From: Sinorhizobium meliloti | GTDB taxonomy: Bacteria; Pseudomonadota; Alphaproteobacteria; Rhizobiales; Rhizobiaceae | Direction: 5' to 3' | Length of the DNA: 64,000 nucleotides | Assembly: GCF_035610345.1 (NCBI RefSeq) | Contig: NZ_CP141215.1 | Span: 1-64,000 of the forward strand | Shown: piece after piece, positions 26,778 to 35,111 of the stretch | Position numbering within the stretch: the stretch's first letter is position 1 | Layout of the letters: the number at the start of each line of letters is the position of its first letter | Position numbers and translations under genes: made by a program | The notes under the pieces: generated by a model | Told to the model about the DNA's origin: nothing | What the model saw: the letters and a program-made list of their open reading frames with translations, nothing else | The model's database searches: none

Positions 26778-27473
26778 ATGGCAGAAACGAATGACGCAGC
26801 TCTTCGCAGCTATTTTCAGGACGGGGATCGTTGGGAACAGGAGGTTGTCAAAAAAGCCAAGCGATCGCGCTCGCTCGCATGGTTCGTCACGATGATATTC
26901 GGCGCGATTACCCTGCTGTCGCTGACGGCAGTGGTGATGCTCGTTCCGCTGAAGAGCTTTGAGCCGTACATCGTTGAGGTTGATAAGAACACCGGCTATA
27001 TGGAGGTGAAGACCGGCCTAACCAGGTCTGCCAAACTGACCGACCAACAGGCGGTCACTCAAGCGAACGTCGTGCGCTATATCCGATCTCGCGAAGGCTA
27101 CGACCCCTTCGCGATTGAGCAGAATTTCGGTATCGCCGCCCTGCTCTCCACCGATGATGCGGCCCGCGAGCTGCAGGAGCTTTACAGTGCGGCAAATCCC
27201 AACAATCCCGCAAAGGTCCTCGGCAAGAACAAGAAGGTAACCGTCGACATCAAGTCCGTCACCTTCTCCAATGCGAGCACGGCCTTGGTCCGGTTTTCGA
27301 CCACCGAAAAATCGGACACGGATTCCATCGTCCGTCACTACATTTCGGTCGTTCGCTATCGCTATACGGACACGCCGGCAACCAACGAATGGCGCTTTGA
27401 GAACCCCTTGGGCTTCCAGGTCTACAACTACCGTCGCGATCAAGAAACGGTTACGCCCGGAGGTAAGGAATGA
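26778..27473 (+). CDS. virB8: VirB8 assembly factor
   Basis: The 231-residue protein has a short cytoplasmic N-terminus, one membrane helix near residues 35-56 (LAWFVTMIFGAITLLSLTAV) and a periplasmic NTF2-like domain with FEPYIVEVDKNTGYMEV and ISVVRYRYTDTPATNEWRFE, matching VirB8. It nucleates assembly of the periplasmic core. Its TGA overlaps the ATG of virB9. Confidence 0.88.
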   Translation: MAETNDAALRSYFQDGDRWEQEVVKKAKRSRSLAWFVTMIFGAITLLSLTAVVMLVPLKSFEPYIVEVDKNTGYMEVKTGLTRSAKLTDQQAVTQANVVRYIRSREGYDPFAIEQNFGIAALLSTDDAARELQELYSAANPNNPAKVLGKNKKVTVDIKSVTFSNASTALVRFSTTEKSDTDSIVRHYISVVRYRYTDTPATNEWRFENPLGFQVYNYRRDQETVTPGGKE

Positions 27474-28279
27474 TCAAACGCCTCCTGCTTTCCGCGGCCT
27501 GCGCGGCCGCGATGATGACTCACGCCCATGCTGCGCAGGCACCTCGCCCGGGCAGCCTCGATTCGCGCGTAACCAGCGTCGTATATCAGTCCAATAACGT
27601 GGTCAGGGTCTCTGCCACCTACGGCATCTCCACCATGATCATCTTTGATGAGGACGAAAAGTTCGAAACGATCTCGCTTGGCGACACCGACAGTTGGCAG
27701 GTTGCCCCTTCCGAGAAGGGCAACATTCTGTTCGTGAAGCCGATCGCAAAGAACGTCGCCACCAACATGAATGTTGTGACCAGCAAGAGGATCTATTTCC
27801 TCGAGCTCAACGACCATGCTCCGTCCGATGGCAAGCAGGTGTTCGGGATCCGTTTCGTCTATCCCGAGAAGGATCTAAATGCCGCGCTCCGCAAGGAAGC
27901 CGAGTACCGGGCGGCCTACCCGAATATGTCGAATGTCGATAAGGCCAACGTCAACATCGACTATTCGTTTTCCGGTGATCCGGCGTTGAAGCCTTTGGTC
28001 ATCTTCGACGACGGGAAAAAGACCTTCTTCAAGTTCGGCAGCCGGGTGCCGGCGATTTTTGCCTTCCAGGCCGACTTTTCCGAGACGCTGCGCAATTTCC
28101 GGAAGGAGGGCGAATACATCGTCGTCGATGGTGTCGCGACGCAATACACGCTGCGCGAGGGCAATCAGTGGACCTGCATCTTTAACCTTCGCAAGCCCGA
28201 CTTCGGCGCTCCGGATCCTGCCATTCTCGGTCCGGCTCCTGACACCAAGGCGACGAAACGTAGGAGGAGCGGCAACTAA
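27470..28279 (+). CDS. virB9: VirB9 outer-membrane core protein
   Basis: The 269-residue protein has a Sec signal (MIKRLLLSAACAAAMMTHAH), an N-terminal beta-domain (DSRVTSVVYQSNNVVRVSAT) and a conserved C-terminal beta-domain (DDGKKTFFKFGSRVPAIFAF, YTLREGNQWTCIFN) that binds VirB7 and VirB10. The stop TAA overlaps the start ATG of virB10 by one base. Confidence 0.9.
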   Translation: MIKRLLLSAACAAAMMTHAHAAQAPRPGSLDSRVTSVVYQSNNVVRVSATYGISTMIIFDEDEKFETISLGDTDSWQVAPSEKGNILFVKPIAKNVATNMNVVTSKRIYFLELNDHAPSDGKQVFGIRFVYPEKDLNAALRKEAEYRAAYPNMSNVDKANVNIDYSFSGDPALKPLVIFDDGKKTFFKFGSRVPAIFAFQADFSETLRNFRKEGEYIVVDGVATQYTLREGNQWTCIFNLRKPDFGAPDPAILGPAPDTKATKRRRSGN

Positions 28280-29490
28280 TGAAGCGCAGCCCTGAACTTG
28301 AGGCCATGACGGCGGCCGATGAGACGGCCGTCAGCAACAGGAACACTGGACGGAATCAAACCATCGGTATGGCCGCCCTGCTCCTGGGGGGTGCTGTCGC
28401 CGCCTATTTCGTGCTTGCCACGGCAGGAGAAAAGCCGCGTGATGTCGTCGATAGCGACGAAGAGTTCCAGACGACGACCTTCCGGCCGCCGTCATTCGTG
28501 CGTGAGCAAGAAGAGCCGAAGCCGGAGATAGAACCTGCAGTCATCAATCTGCCGCCGCCACCTGAGCCGGTTCAAGAAACACCCGTCGATACAACCGAGT
28601 TCAAGGTTCCTCCCCCGCCGGAGGTCGTAGAATACACGCCCGACGCGGCGCCTGTCGAAGAGTTTCCCGAACGCTATAGGTCAGGCCTGATCTCGCTTGA
28701 TCAGAAAGGCAATGGCAGCGGCAACGGCGGATTTCCAGGCGAGGACGATTCCGGGCTGAGTGTCGCTGGCGAGGACCGCAACAGCAAGTACCTGGCTGCG
28801 GCCTCGAGTCTCGCCGATCGGAGCGCAAAGGCTCGGCAAATCGAACGCATCGATGCCATGATACCGGAAGGAACGTTGATCCCCGGCATCCTCGAGACCG
28901 CGATCAACAGCGATCTCCCCGGCCAGATTCGTGCGATCACGTCGCAGGACGTCTATTCCTTTGACGGGCGGCGCGTCCTCATTCCGACCGGAACGCGCCT
29001 CATTGGCGAATACCAGTCCGAGATCACCCGCGGGCAAAAACGGATTTTTGTTATCTGGACCCGGCTCATTCGCGACGACGGCGTGTCGGTGCGCCTCAAC
29101 TCCATCGGCACGGATAGCTTGGGACGCTCGGGCTTGACCGGCCACGTCGACAACAAATGGCGCGAGCGGTTCGGCTCCGCGATCATGCTTTCCGTCGTCG
29201 GCGCCGGCGCCAGCTTCCTGACCGGCTACGGAAGCGACGAGGCGTTCGGCGACAACAACAGCGAGGCACAACGTGGCGAGGAGCTCGCCCGCGAAACCAT
29301 CGCCGAGACCTTCTCGGATATGGCGAACCAGGCCTTGAGCGAAAACCTGCGTATTCCTCCCACCATTAGCGTCAGCCAAGGCGAGCGGATCTTTGTCTAC
29401 GTACGCCAGGACCTCGATTTCAGCGCCATGTATGACGACCCGGTCACCGAAGCGATGAAGGAGATTCAGCGTGAACGTCGCCGCAGGTAA
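28279..29490 (+). CDS. virB10: VirB10 trans-envelope energy transducer
   Basis: The 403-residue protein has a cytoplasmic N-terminus, one inner-membrane helix (near residues 29-49, MAALLLGGAVAAYFVLATAG), a proline- and glutamate-rich periplasmic linker (PPPPEPVQETPVD) and a C-terminal beta-barrel domain (LIPTGTRLIGEYQSEITRGQ; FSDMANQALSENLRIPPTIS). It senses ATP use at the inner membrane and opens the outer-membrane pore. It overlaps virB11 by 20 bp. Confidence 0.92.
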   Translation: MKRSPELEAMTAADETAVSNRNTGRNQTIGMAALLLGGAVAAYFVLATAGEKPRDVVDSDEEFQTTTFRPPSFVREQEEPKPEIEPAVINLPPPPEPVQETPVDTTEFKVPPPPEVVEYTPDAAPVEEFPERYRSGLISLDQKGNGSGNGGFPGEDDSGLSVAGEDRNSKYLAAASSLADRSAKARQIERIDAMIPEGTLIPGILETAINSDLPGQIRAITSQDVYSFDGRRVLIPTGTRLIGEYQSEITRGQKRIFVIWTRLIRDDGVSVRLNSIGTDSLGRSGLTGHVDNKWRERFGSAIMLSVVGAGASFLTGYGSDEAFGDNNSEAQRGEELARETIAETFSDMANQALSENLRIPPTISVSQGERIFVYVRQDLDFSAMYDDPVTEAMKEIQRERRRR

Positions 29491-30499
29491 CACCACTACG
29501 ATCAGACGCGATCCCCATTATTTCCTCAACCGCGCTCTCGAACCGATCAGGGAATTTCTTGACGATCCGAGGGTGGTGGAAATCGCCGTCAACAAACCGG
29601 GCCATGTCTATATGGAGCGGTTTGGCGCCGACTACATGGAGCATCAACTGATCGACGCCCTGACGGGTGATGAAATCCAGAACATCGGCGAGCGTGTTGC
29701 GGCTGCGACGGACCAGTTCATCAGCCGCTCCAAGCCGATCCTCAGCGCCGCGCTTCCGACCGGCGAGCGTATCCAGATCGTCTTGCCGCCGGCGGCCCCC
29801 GAAGGTGGCTCGATCTCGATCCGCAAGCAGGTGGTCAATAACTTCACGCTCGAGGAGTATCGCGACAACGGATCGCTCGATAAGGTCTCTGTAGCCGTCG
29901 GTGGCCTCAGCGACATCGATCGCGAGCTGATAGGACATCTGCGCGCCAATCGGATTTACGACTTCATCCACACCGCGATCACCAAGCGAGTCTCTATCCT
30001 CATCAGCGGCGGCACTTCCTCCGGCAAAACGACCTTCCTGAATGCCTGCCTGAAGAGCGTCGATCCGCATGAACGGATCATCACGCTTGAGGACACGCGA
30101 GAGCTCTTCCCGCCGCAAGCAAATGCCGTTCACCTGATCGCGTCGAAGGGCGACCAGGGCACAGCGGACGTGACCATTCAAAGCCTGCTCGAGTCATCGT
30201 TGCGCATGCGGCCGGATCGCCTGTTCGTCGGCGAAATTCGAGGCGCAGAGGCTTTTTCCTTCCTCCGGGCAATCAACACCGGCCATCCCGGCAGCATGTC
30301 GACGGTTCACGCCGATACGCCGATGGGCGCTTATGAACAGCTCGCCATGATGATGCAGCAAGCCGGCTTGTCGGCCGGTTTTTCGAAGCAGGATCTGATG
30401 TCGTATATTCAGATGGTCATCCCGATCGTCATTCAGCTCCGCCGTGAAGGCGGCAAGCGCGGGGTCTCTGAGATTTTCTTCGCCCGGGATGAATCATGA
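29471..30499 (+). CDS. virB11: VirB11 hexameric ATPase
   Basis: The 342-residue secretion ATPase has Walker A GGTSSGKT (Lys186), an Asp box (LEDTRELFP), a Walker B-like FVGEIRGAEAF and a His box (TGHPGSMSTVHADT). The start is GTG at 29471 within the end of virB10. It switches the apparatus between pilus assembly and substrate transfer. Its stop overlaps the virD4 start (ATGA). Confidence 0.93.
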   Translation: MNVAAGNTTTIRRDPHYFLNRALEPIREFLDDPRVVEIAVNKPGHVYMERFGADYMEHQLIDALTGDEIQNIGERVAAATDQFISRSKPILSAALPTGERIQIVLPPAAPEGGSISIRKQVVNNFTLEEYRDNGSLDKVSVAVGGLSDIDRELIGHLRANRIYDFIHTAITKRVSILISGGTSSGKTTFLNACLKSVDPHERIITLEDTRELFPPQANAVHLIASKGDQGTADVTIQSLLESSLRMRPDRLFVGEIRGAEAFSFLRAINTGHPGSMSTVHADTPMGAYEQLAMMMQQAGLSAGFSKQDLMSYIQMVIPIVIQLRREGGKRGVSEIFFARDES

Positions 30500-32595
30500 C
30501 GAAGCAGCTCCAGGCGTTCTACCTGCTCTTTTGCGTCGGGATAGCGTTCGTTGTCTGGATGCTCGGGTACGGCCTGGGACTTCAGCTCTTCTATAAGGAC
30601 GGTCGGATCCTCGAAACGACTATTACGAGCAATCCCTTCGCTCCGATTCAACAGTTCTGGCACTACAAAACGAGCCCTGCCCTGCAGAAGGTCGCGCTTG
30701 CTTCGATGGTGCCGGCGCTGCTGGTGGCAGGCCTTGTCGCCTACATCGGACTGAAGCCGACGAGCAGCCCTTTGGGGGATGCCGCGTTTCAGGACATGGC
30801 TTCGCTTCGGCGGGGGAAATGGTTCCGCAAACAGGGACACATCTTCGGCCGGATCGGGCGGAACATTCTTCGCACCAAGGACGATCGGCACCATCTGATC
30901 ATCGGCCCGACACGCTCCGGTAAAGGTGCCGGCTATGTGATCCCCAACGCGCTGATGCATGAAGGCTCGATGATCGTCACCGATCTCAAGGGCGAAGTGT
31001 TCAAGGCGACGGCGGGCTATCGCCGGCAGAACGGCAGCCAGGTTTTCCTATTTGCGCCCGGCTCCGAAAAGACCAACAGCTATAATCCGCTGGACTTTAT
31101 CCGGCCCGAGCGCGGTAATCGTACGACCGACATTCAAAACATCGCCAGCATTCTTGTGCCCGAGAACACGGGATCGGAAAATTCCGTCTGGCAAGCGACC
31201 GCCCAACAGGTCCTTGCCGGCGTGATTAGCTACATCACGGAAAGCCCCTTCTTCAAAGACCGGCGCAACCTCTCCGAGGTCAATTCCTTTTTTAACAGTG
31301 GCGCCGATCTCCAGGCACTCATGAAATACATCAAGGAGAAAGAGCCCTATCTTTCGAAGTTCACCGTCGAGAGCTTCAATTCCTACATCGCCCTATCGGA
31401 ACGCGCCGCCGCGTCTGCTCTCTTGGACATTCAAAAGGCGATGCGGCCCTTCAAGAACGAGCGGATCGTCGCCGCGACCAATGTCACCGACATGGATCTT
31501 CGCGCCATGAAGCGCCGGCCGATCTCGATCTACCTGGCGCCGAACATCACCGATATCACCCTGCTGCGCCCTCTCCTCACGCTTTTCGTGCAGCAGGTGA
31601 TGGATATCCTCACGCTCGAGCACGATCCCAATTCGCTCCCCGTCTATTTCCTGCTCGACGAATTCCGGCAGTTGAAGCGGATGGACGAGATCATGACCAA
31701 ACTGCCCTATGTCGCCGGCTATAACATCAAGCTTGCCTTCATCATCCAGGATCTGAAGAACCTCGACGAGATCTACGGCGAAACCTCCCGACATTCGTTG
31801 CTCGGCAATTGTGGCTATCAGCTCGTCCTCGGCGCCAACGACCAGGCCACAGCCGAGTACGCATCCCGCGCGCTCGGAAAGCGCACGATCCGCTACCAGT
31901 CGGAATCCCGCACGATCGAACTGATGGGCCTGCCTCGCCGCACGAAGGTGGAGCAGATTCGCGAGCGCGATCTGATGATGCCGCAGGAAGTCCGGCAAAT
32001 GCCGGAGAACAAAATGATCCTGCTCATCGAAGGACAACGGCCGATCTTCGGTGAAAAGCTCCGGTTCTTCCGGACGCAGCCGTTCAAATCAGCCGAGGCG
32101 TTTTCCCAAGCCAATATCCCGCAAGTACCGGAAGTCGATTATCTGTCACCGAAGCCCGTGCCGGCGACAACTCCAGAATATGCCAAGGGGGGAGATCCTT
32201 CCGTCGAAATTCCCTCGCCGGCGCCAGCGAAGAATGAGAAGCCTTTCACTGCCGCCGCGGCGGAGGCAGCTCCGGTCAAGGCAGAACCTGCGGCAGACGA
32301 GAAAGCTGCAGCACCTGCCAAACGCACCGTCAATACAAAGGCGCTGCGCCCGAAGCCCAAGGCGACTGCTGCAAACACGGGTGGTGCGGAAGCATCTGCA
32401 AGCCTTGATGCAATGGAAGCCCGGATAAAGGCTATCGAGGAGGGCCTCAAACCAAAGGCCGCGCAGCTCAAAGAAGTGGTCGACACGAAAGCTGAGAAGC
32501 TTGGCGACAAGTCCCCGACCAAGCGCCGCAACATCATGGACATCTTCAGCACGACGATACCTGATCCAGTCGACGTAGGAATGCCGGCCGAATAG
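30496..32595 (+). CDS. virD4: VirD4/TraG-type coupling protein
   Basis: The 699-residue protein has two N-terminal membrane helices (near residues 8-27 and 60-82), Walker A GPTRSGKG (Lys143) and Walker B VYFLLDEFRQ (Asp388, Glu389). It delivers the relaxase-DNA complex to the channel. The last ~170 residues are an alanine-, proline- and lysine-rich tail (for example EKPFTAAAAEAAPVKAEPAA), longer than in many VirD4 proteins and possibly involved in substrate recognition. It ends the mating-pair operon. Confidence 0.93.
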   Translation: MTKQLQAFYLLFCVGIAFVVWMLGYGLGLQLFYKDGRILETTITSNPFAPIQQFWHYKTSPALQKVALASMVPALLVAGLVAYIGLKPTSSPLGDAAFQDMASLRRGKWFRKQGHIFGRIGRNILRTKDDRHHLIIGPTRSGKGAGYVIPNALMHEGSMIVTDLKGEVFKATAGYRRQNGSQVFLFAPGSEKTNSYNPLDFIRPERGNRTTDIQNIASILVPENTGSENSVWQATAQQVLAGVISYITESPFFKDRRNLSEVNSFFNSGADLQALMKYIKEKEPYLSKFTVESFNSYIALSERAAASALLDIQKAMRPFKNERIVAATNVTDMDLRAMKRRPISIYLAPNITDITLLRPLLTLFVQQVMDILTLEHDPNSLPVYFLLDEFRQLKRMDEIMTKLPYVAGYNIKLAFIIQDLKNLDEIYGETSRHSLLGNCGYQLVLGANDQATAEYASRALGKRTIRYQSESRTIELMGLPRRTKVEQIRERDLMMPQEVRQMPENKMILLIEGQRPIFGEKLRFFRTQPFKSAEAFSQANIPQVPEVDYLSPKPVPATTPEYAKGGDPSVEIPSPAPAKNEKPFTAAAAEAAPVKAEPAADEKAAAPAKRTVNTKALRPKPKATAANTGGAEASASLDAMEARIKAIEEGLKPKAAQLKEVVDTKAEKLGDKSPTKRRNIMDIFSTTIPDPVDVGMPAE

Positions 32596-33543
32596 CTGTG
32601 AGGAGACCCCTTCCGGACCCGTTGCGGTCATCTGCGACAGTCGTCATGAAGGGCTCGATTGAGCCCGAAAACGACTTTCCAGCCACGGTTCACAAATGAC
32701 CGCTGTGCGCCTTCATGCCGGTCATTCTGAAGGCTGGAACTGTCCACCGAAAGCGGACATGTCCGCTGCATGCGAAAATCAAGACCTCTTCAAAGTACGT
32801 TTGGTGTGTCGTACCGGTCGAAGACAAGAAATATGTCTACGCTATAGTAATCTAGCTTCGCCCTGCGTCTTGGCCACGAACATCCGTTCTATGTGGTGAT
32901 GCAAGACGAAAGGCAAATTATGCATATTTCGGTTGCGACCGACATGCTGTTAGAACCTTTGACTGCCGTGCCGTCAGGCGAGGCGGTCAGGCTGATAATC
33001 AATGTGAATATTCGTCCTTGTCGCAGTTATCCGGAAACTGCAGCTTTTGCTTGATTCCATAGCTGGGCTTGGATGCGCCACAACGACAGCACCACCAAAT
33101 ACGGGTCCGCATTCAGCGGGTCAGGCCACTGAGATTTCGCAGGCCAACCCAGCAATGTGTTTTGCGTGGCGTATGACTTTTCCCGAAACGTATAGCTTGC
33201 TGAAGAAGGTTACGTCATCAGGCAAATCGATAGCACCTGCAAAGAACCGGCGGGACGTCACGATCATTTTATCCGGAGGCCAACGGTTGCGGACGGCATA
33301 AGATTGTTCGGAGTTTCCAAGCTCCAATAGCGAAAACACTTACAGTGATACATAGTGCGCAAACGATTGGCATAGATCGAACAAAAAAAGATCAAACTAG
33401 CGGGTCGTCACATCGCCGCCGCAAGTGCGACCGGTAGTTAGAATAAGATTTGACAAAATCTGCAACGAAGCAGAACGTGGGCGTGCGGTAATCACCGCAA
33501 AGACTGGTGACTGAGAAAGCAAACAAAAGGTGCGGAGGTTAAG
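32596..33543. other. Intergenic region after virD4
   Basis: About 950 bp without a convincing gene. A GGGCTC-GATT-GAGCCC hairpin at 32651-32666 may help end the virB transcript, though no T-run follows. The rest is lower in GC than the flanking operons, which fits a junction between the conjugation module and inserted cargo. GGAGG just before 33544 belongs to the next gene. Confidence 0.45.
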
Positions 33544-33879
33544 ATGCAAAGGTTCGGTTCCAAATGCGTTCTTTTCATCGCTGGATTCTGTTTGCCGATT
33601 TCGTTGCCAGAGGCTTCTGCCGCGGGTCAAACGATTGATTGTCACTACGAGAATTCGGGCAGCACAGCGAAAATAAGCGTCGGGATCAGCAACGATGAAG
33701 ATTACGCGGTAAAATGCAATTGGGCATGCATATACGTTCTTCAAGACTCAGATTTTACTAAGCAAACGGTTTCTGGAGAGGATGACGTTGACCAGAATTC
33801 GTCTGAAAACGTGCACTCGGACAGTACCCCAGCAGCTGTTTCGAGCGCGTCTGGCACCCCTAGGTGCGCTCGCAAGTGA
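33544..33879 (+). CDS. Small exported cysteine-containing protein
   Basis: ATG 33544 follows GCGGAGG. The 111-residue product has a Sec signal (FGSKCVLFIAGFCLPISLPE) and a mature region with three cysteines (TIDCHYEN, VKCNWACIYV) and an acidic Ser/Asp-rich tail (GEDDVDQNSSENVHSDS). GC content is lower than in neighbouring genes, suggesting separate acquisition. No family recognised. It lies between the mating-pair operon and the SARP regulator. Confidence 0.55.
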   Translation: MQRFGSKCVLFIAGFCLPISLPEASAAGQTIDCHYENSGSTAKISVGISNDEDYAVKCNWACIYVLQDSDFTKQTVSGEDDVDQNSSENVHSDSTPAAVSSASGTPRCARK

Positions 33880-33969
33880 ATGATAGCGCAGTAAACGCCG
33901 CGTCTTACTCGCCGCAGTCATTTTTCCGGAATGCCACCGCGCTCTGACCGCAGTTAAGGGGCGATACAG

Positions 33970-34182
33970 TCAGCAGCCTGTTTTATCCCACTTGATCGCA
34001 AGTGACGTGTTGACGTCATCATTGGCATCGTAGTCTCCCTGCTGATCATAGCTGGGTTGGCCGTCGCAGCTGAAGGCGTTCCGCGCGTGGACGATCCAGA
34101 AGTGCTTAATGTTGCCGGCTGCAATTTCCGCCTTGCCGAGAGGAGCGCCGTCAAAATCGTTGACCACGGCTCCTTTCACCAT
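33970..34182 (-). CDS. Unrecognised short minus-strand frame, possibly a gene tail
   Basis: From ATG 34182 the frame reads MVKGAVVNDFDGAPLGKAEI followed by NIKHFWIVHARNAFSCDGQP and DYDANDDVNTSLAIKWDKTG. Composition is protein-like. The same frame is open upstream to about 34305, behind the SARP gene stop in another frame, so it may be the out-of-frame continuation of that gene or an independent fragment. No ribosome binding site is evident. Confidence 0.3.
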   Translation of the reverse strand: MVKGAVVNDFDGAPLGKAEIAAGNIKHFWIVHARNAFSCDGQPSYDQQGDYDANDDVNTSLAIKWDKTGC

Positions 34183-34205
34183 CGTTGGGTCCCGTTCGGG
34201 GCGCG

Positions 34206-34823
34206 CTAAGGTGTCTGCGGTTCTGAGGGCCTTAAAGATTTCACATCGCCGCGCGCCTGGATTGCATGCGAGGCAAGGCCTGATGCGTGGCTCGTTATGT
34301 GTTCACCGTTGCCGCCACATTTGGGGCATGCCGTCAGGACAACGATGGCCGGCCAGCGGAGTGCTTCGGCTGCCAGCAAGGGCTTCCTGGTTTCCACAGC
34401 CAGGTAGGTCTTCGCTGCCTGACGTTGATGTTGAATCCATGTTCGGAACTTCGGGTCGGCTATATCTATATCCTCGAATAGCTCTGCTTCCGACTGCCCC
34501 GAAAGTGGCCGGATAGGGGGCTCGAACGATACGCCGAGCATCACTGCATCCAGCGAAACTGCCAGTCTGTCGCTCCGAAGGACGGCGCGGTCGGATCCCA
34601 AATGCTGGCGAATATTGCGCAGCGCTTGGCGAAGGCTCGCCGCCGCCTGTTCGCCGCCGCGATCGCTCCACAGCATCGCTTGCAACCATGTCCTGCTCCG
34701 ACGCAGCCCGGGTGCAAGCGCCAGCAACGCAAGGACTCCGCAAGCTTTCCGTGATCTCGGACTGCGATCCACGCCAGCGGCATCCAGAAGCTCAAATTGC
34801 CCGACTGCGCGCAGTGTAAACAT
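34206..34823 (-). CDS. SARP/BTAD-type transcriptional activator
   Basis: From ATG 34823 (MFTLRAVGQFELLDAAGVDR) the 205-residue protein has an OmpR-like winged-helix domain (PRSRKACGVLALLALAPGLR; LQAMLWSDRGGEQAAASLRQ; ALRNIRQHLG) followed by a bacterial transcriptional activation domain ending near DPKFRTWIQHQRQAAKTY. GGGGAAG precedes the start; earlier in-frame starts up to 34964 exist. SARP-class proteins bind direct repeats and activate adjacent clusters. It is divergent from the giant-protein operon, so that operon is the obvious target. It is short for rhizobial members, which often carry a long C-terminal sensor; a frameshift near 34270 may have removed one. Confidence 0.72.
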   Translation of the reverse strand: MFTLRAVGQFELLDAAGVDRSPRSRKACGVLALLALAPGLRRSRTWLQAMLWSDRGGEQAAASLRQALRNIRQHLGSDRAVLRSDRLAVSLDAVMLGVSFEPPIRPLSGQSEAELFEDIDIADPKFRTWIQHQRQAAKTYLAVETRKPLLAAEALRWPAIVVLTACPKCGGNGEHITSHASGLASHAIQARGDVKSLRPSEPQTP

Positions 34824-34993
34824 GGCTTCCCCGCACGCTGGAGTCTGTCCCGAACAATAGAAAGCAGCTATTGACGAGCGAAACTCATTGAGCATGAGAC
34901 CAAAAATACTGTTCACACGCAAAAATAAACTACTCGTCACAATGCGCCAGCTCTCAAATCTCATTTATCTGTGGATAAAGAGAACACGAAGTC

Positions 34994-35037
34994 TGAATAT
35001 CGAATGTTTTTGGCCGCCGCTGAAGTGTGAATATCGA
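34994..35037 (+). promoter_or_regulatory. Direct repeats, candidate SARP operator upstream of the giant operon
   Basis: TGAATATCGA occurs at 34994-35003 and again at 35028-35037, 34 bp apart (about three helical turns), in the AT-rich gap between the SARP gene and the 3052-residue gene. SARP regulators typically bind short direct repeats near the -35 region. The second copy is 75 bp before the ATG at 35112. Binding is inferred. Confidence 0.45.
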
Positions 35038-35111
35038 TTTTCACGATCTATTCACGCGCAACCGTCCGCTGAAAAAGCTACGCTTTAAGCTCTTCACAGT
35101 GGAAAACGCCA

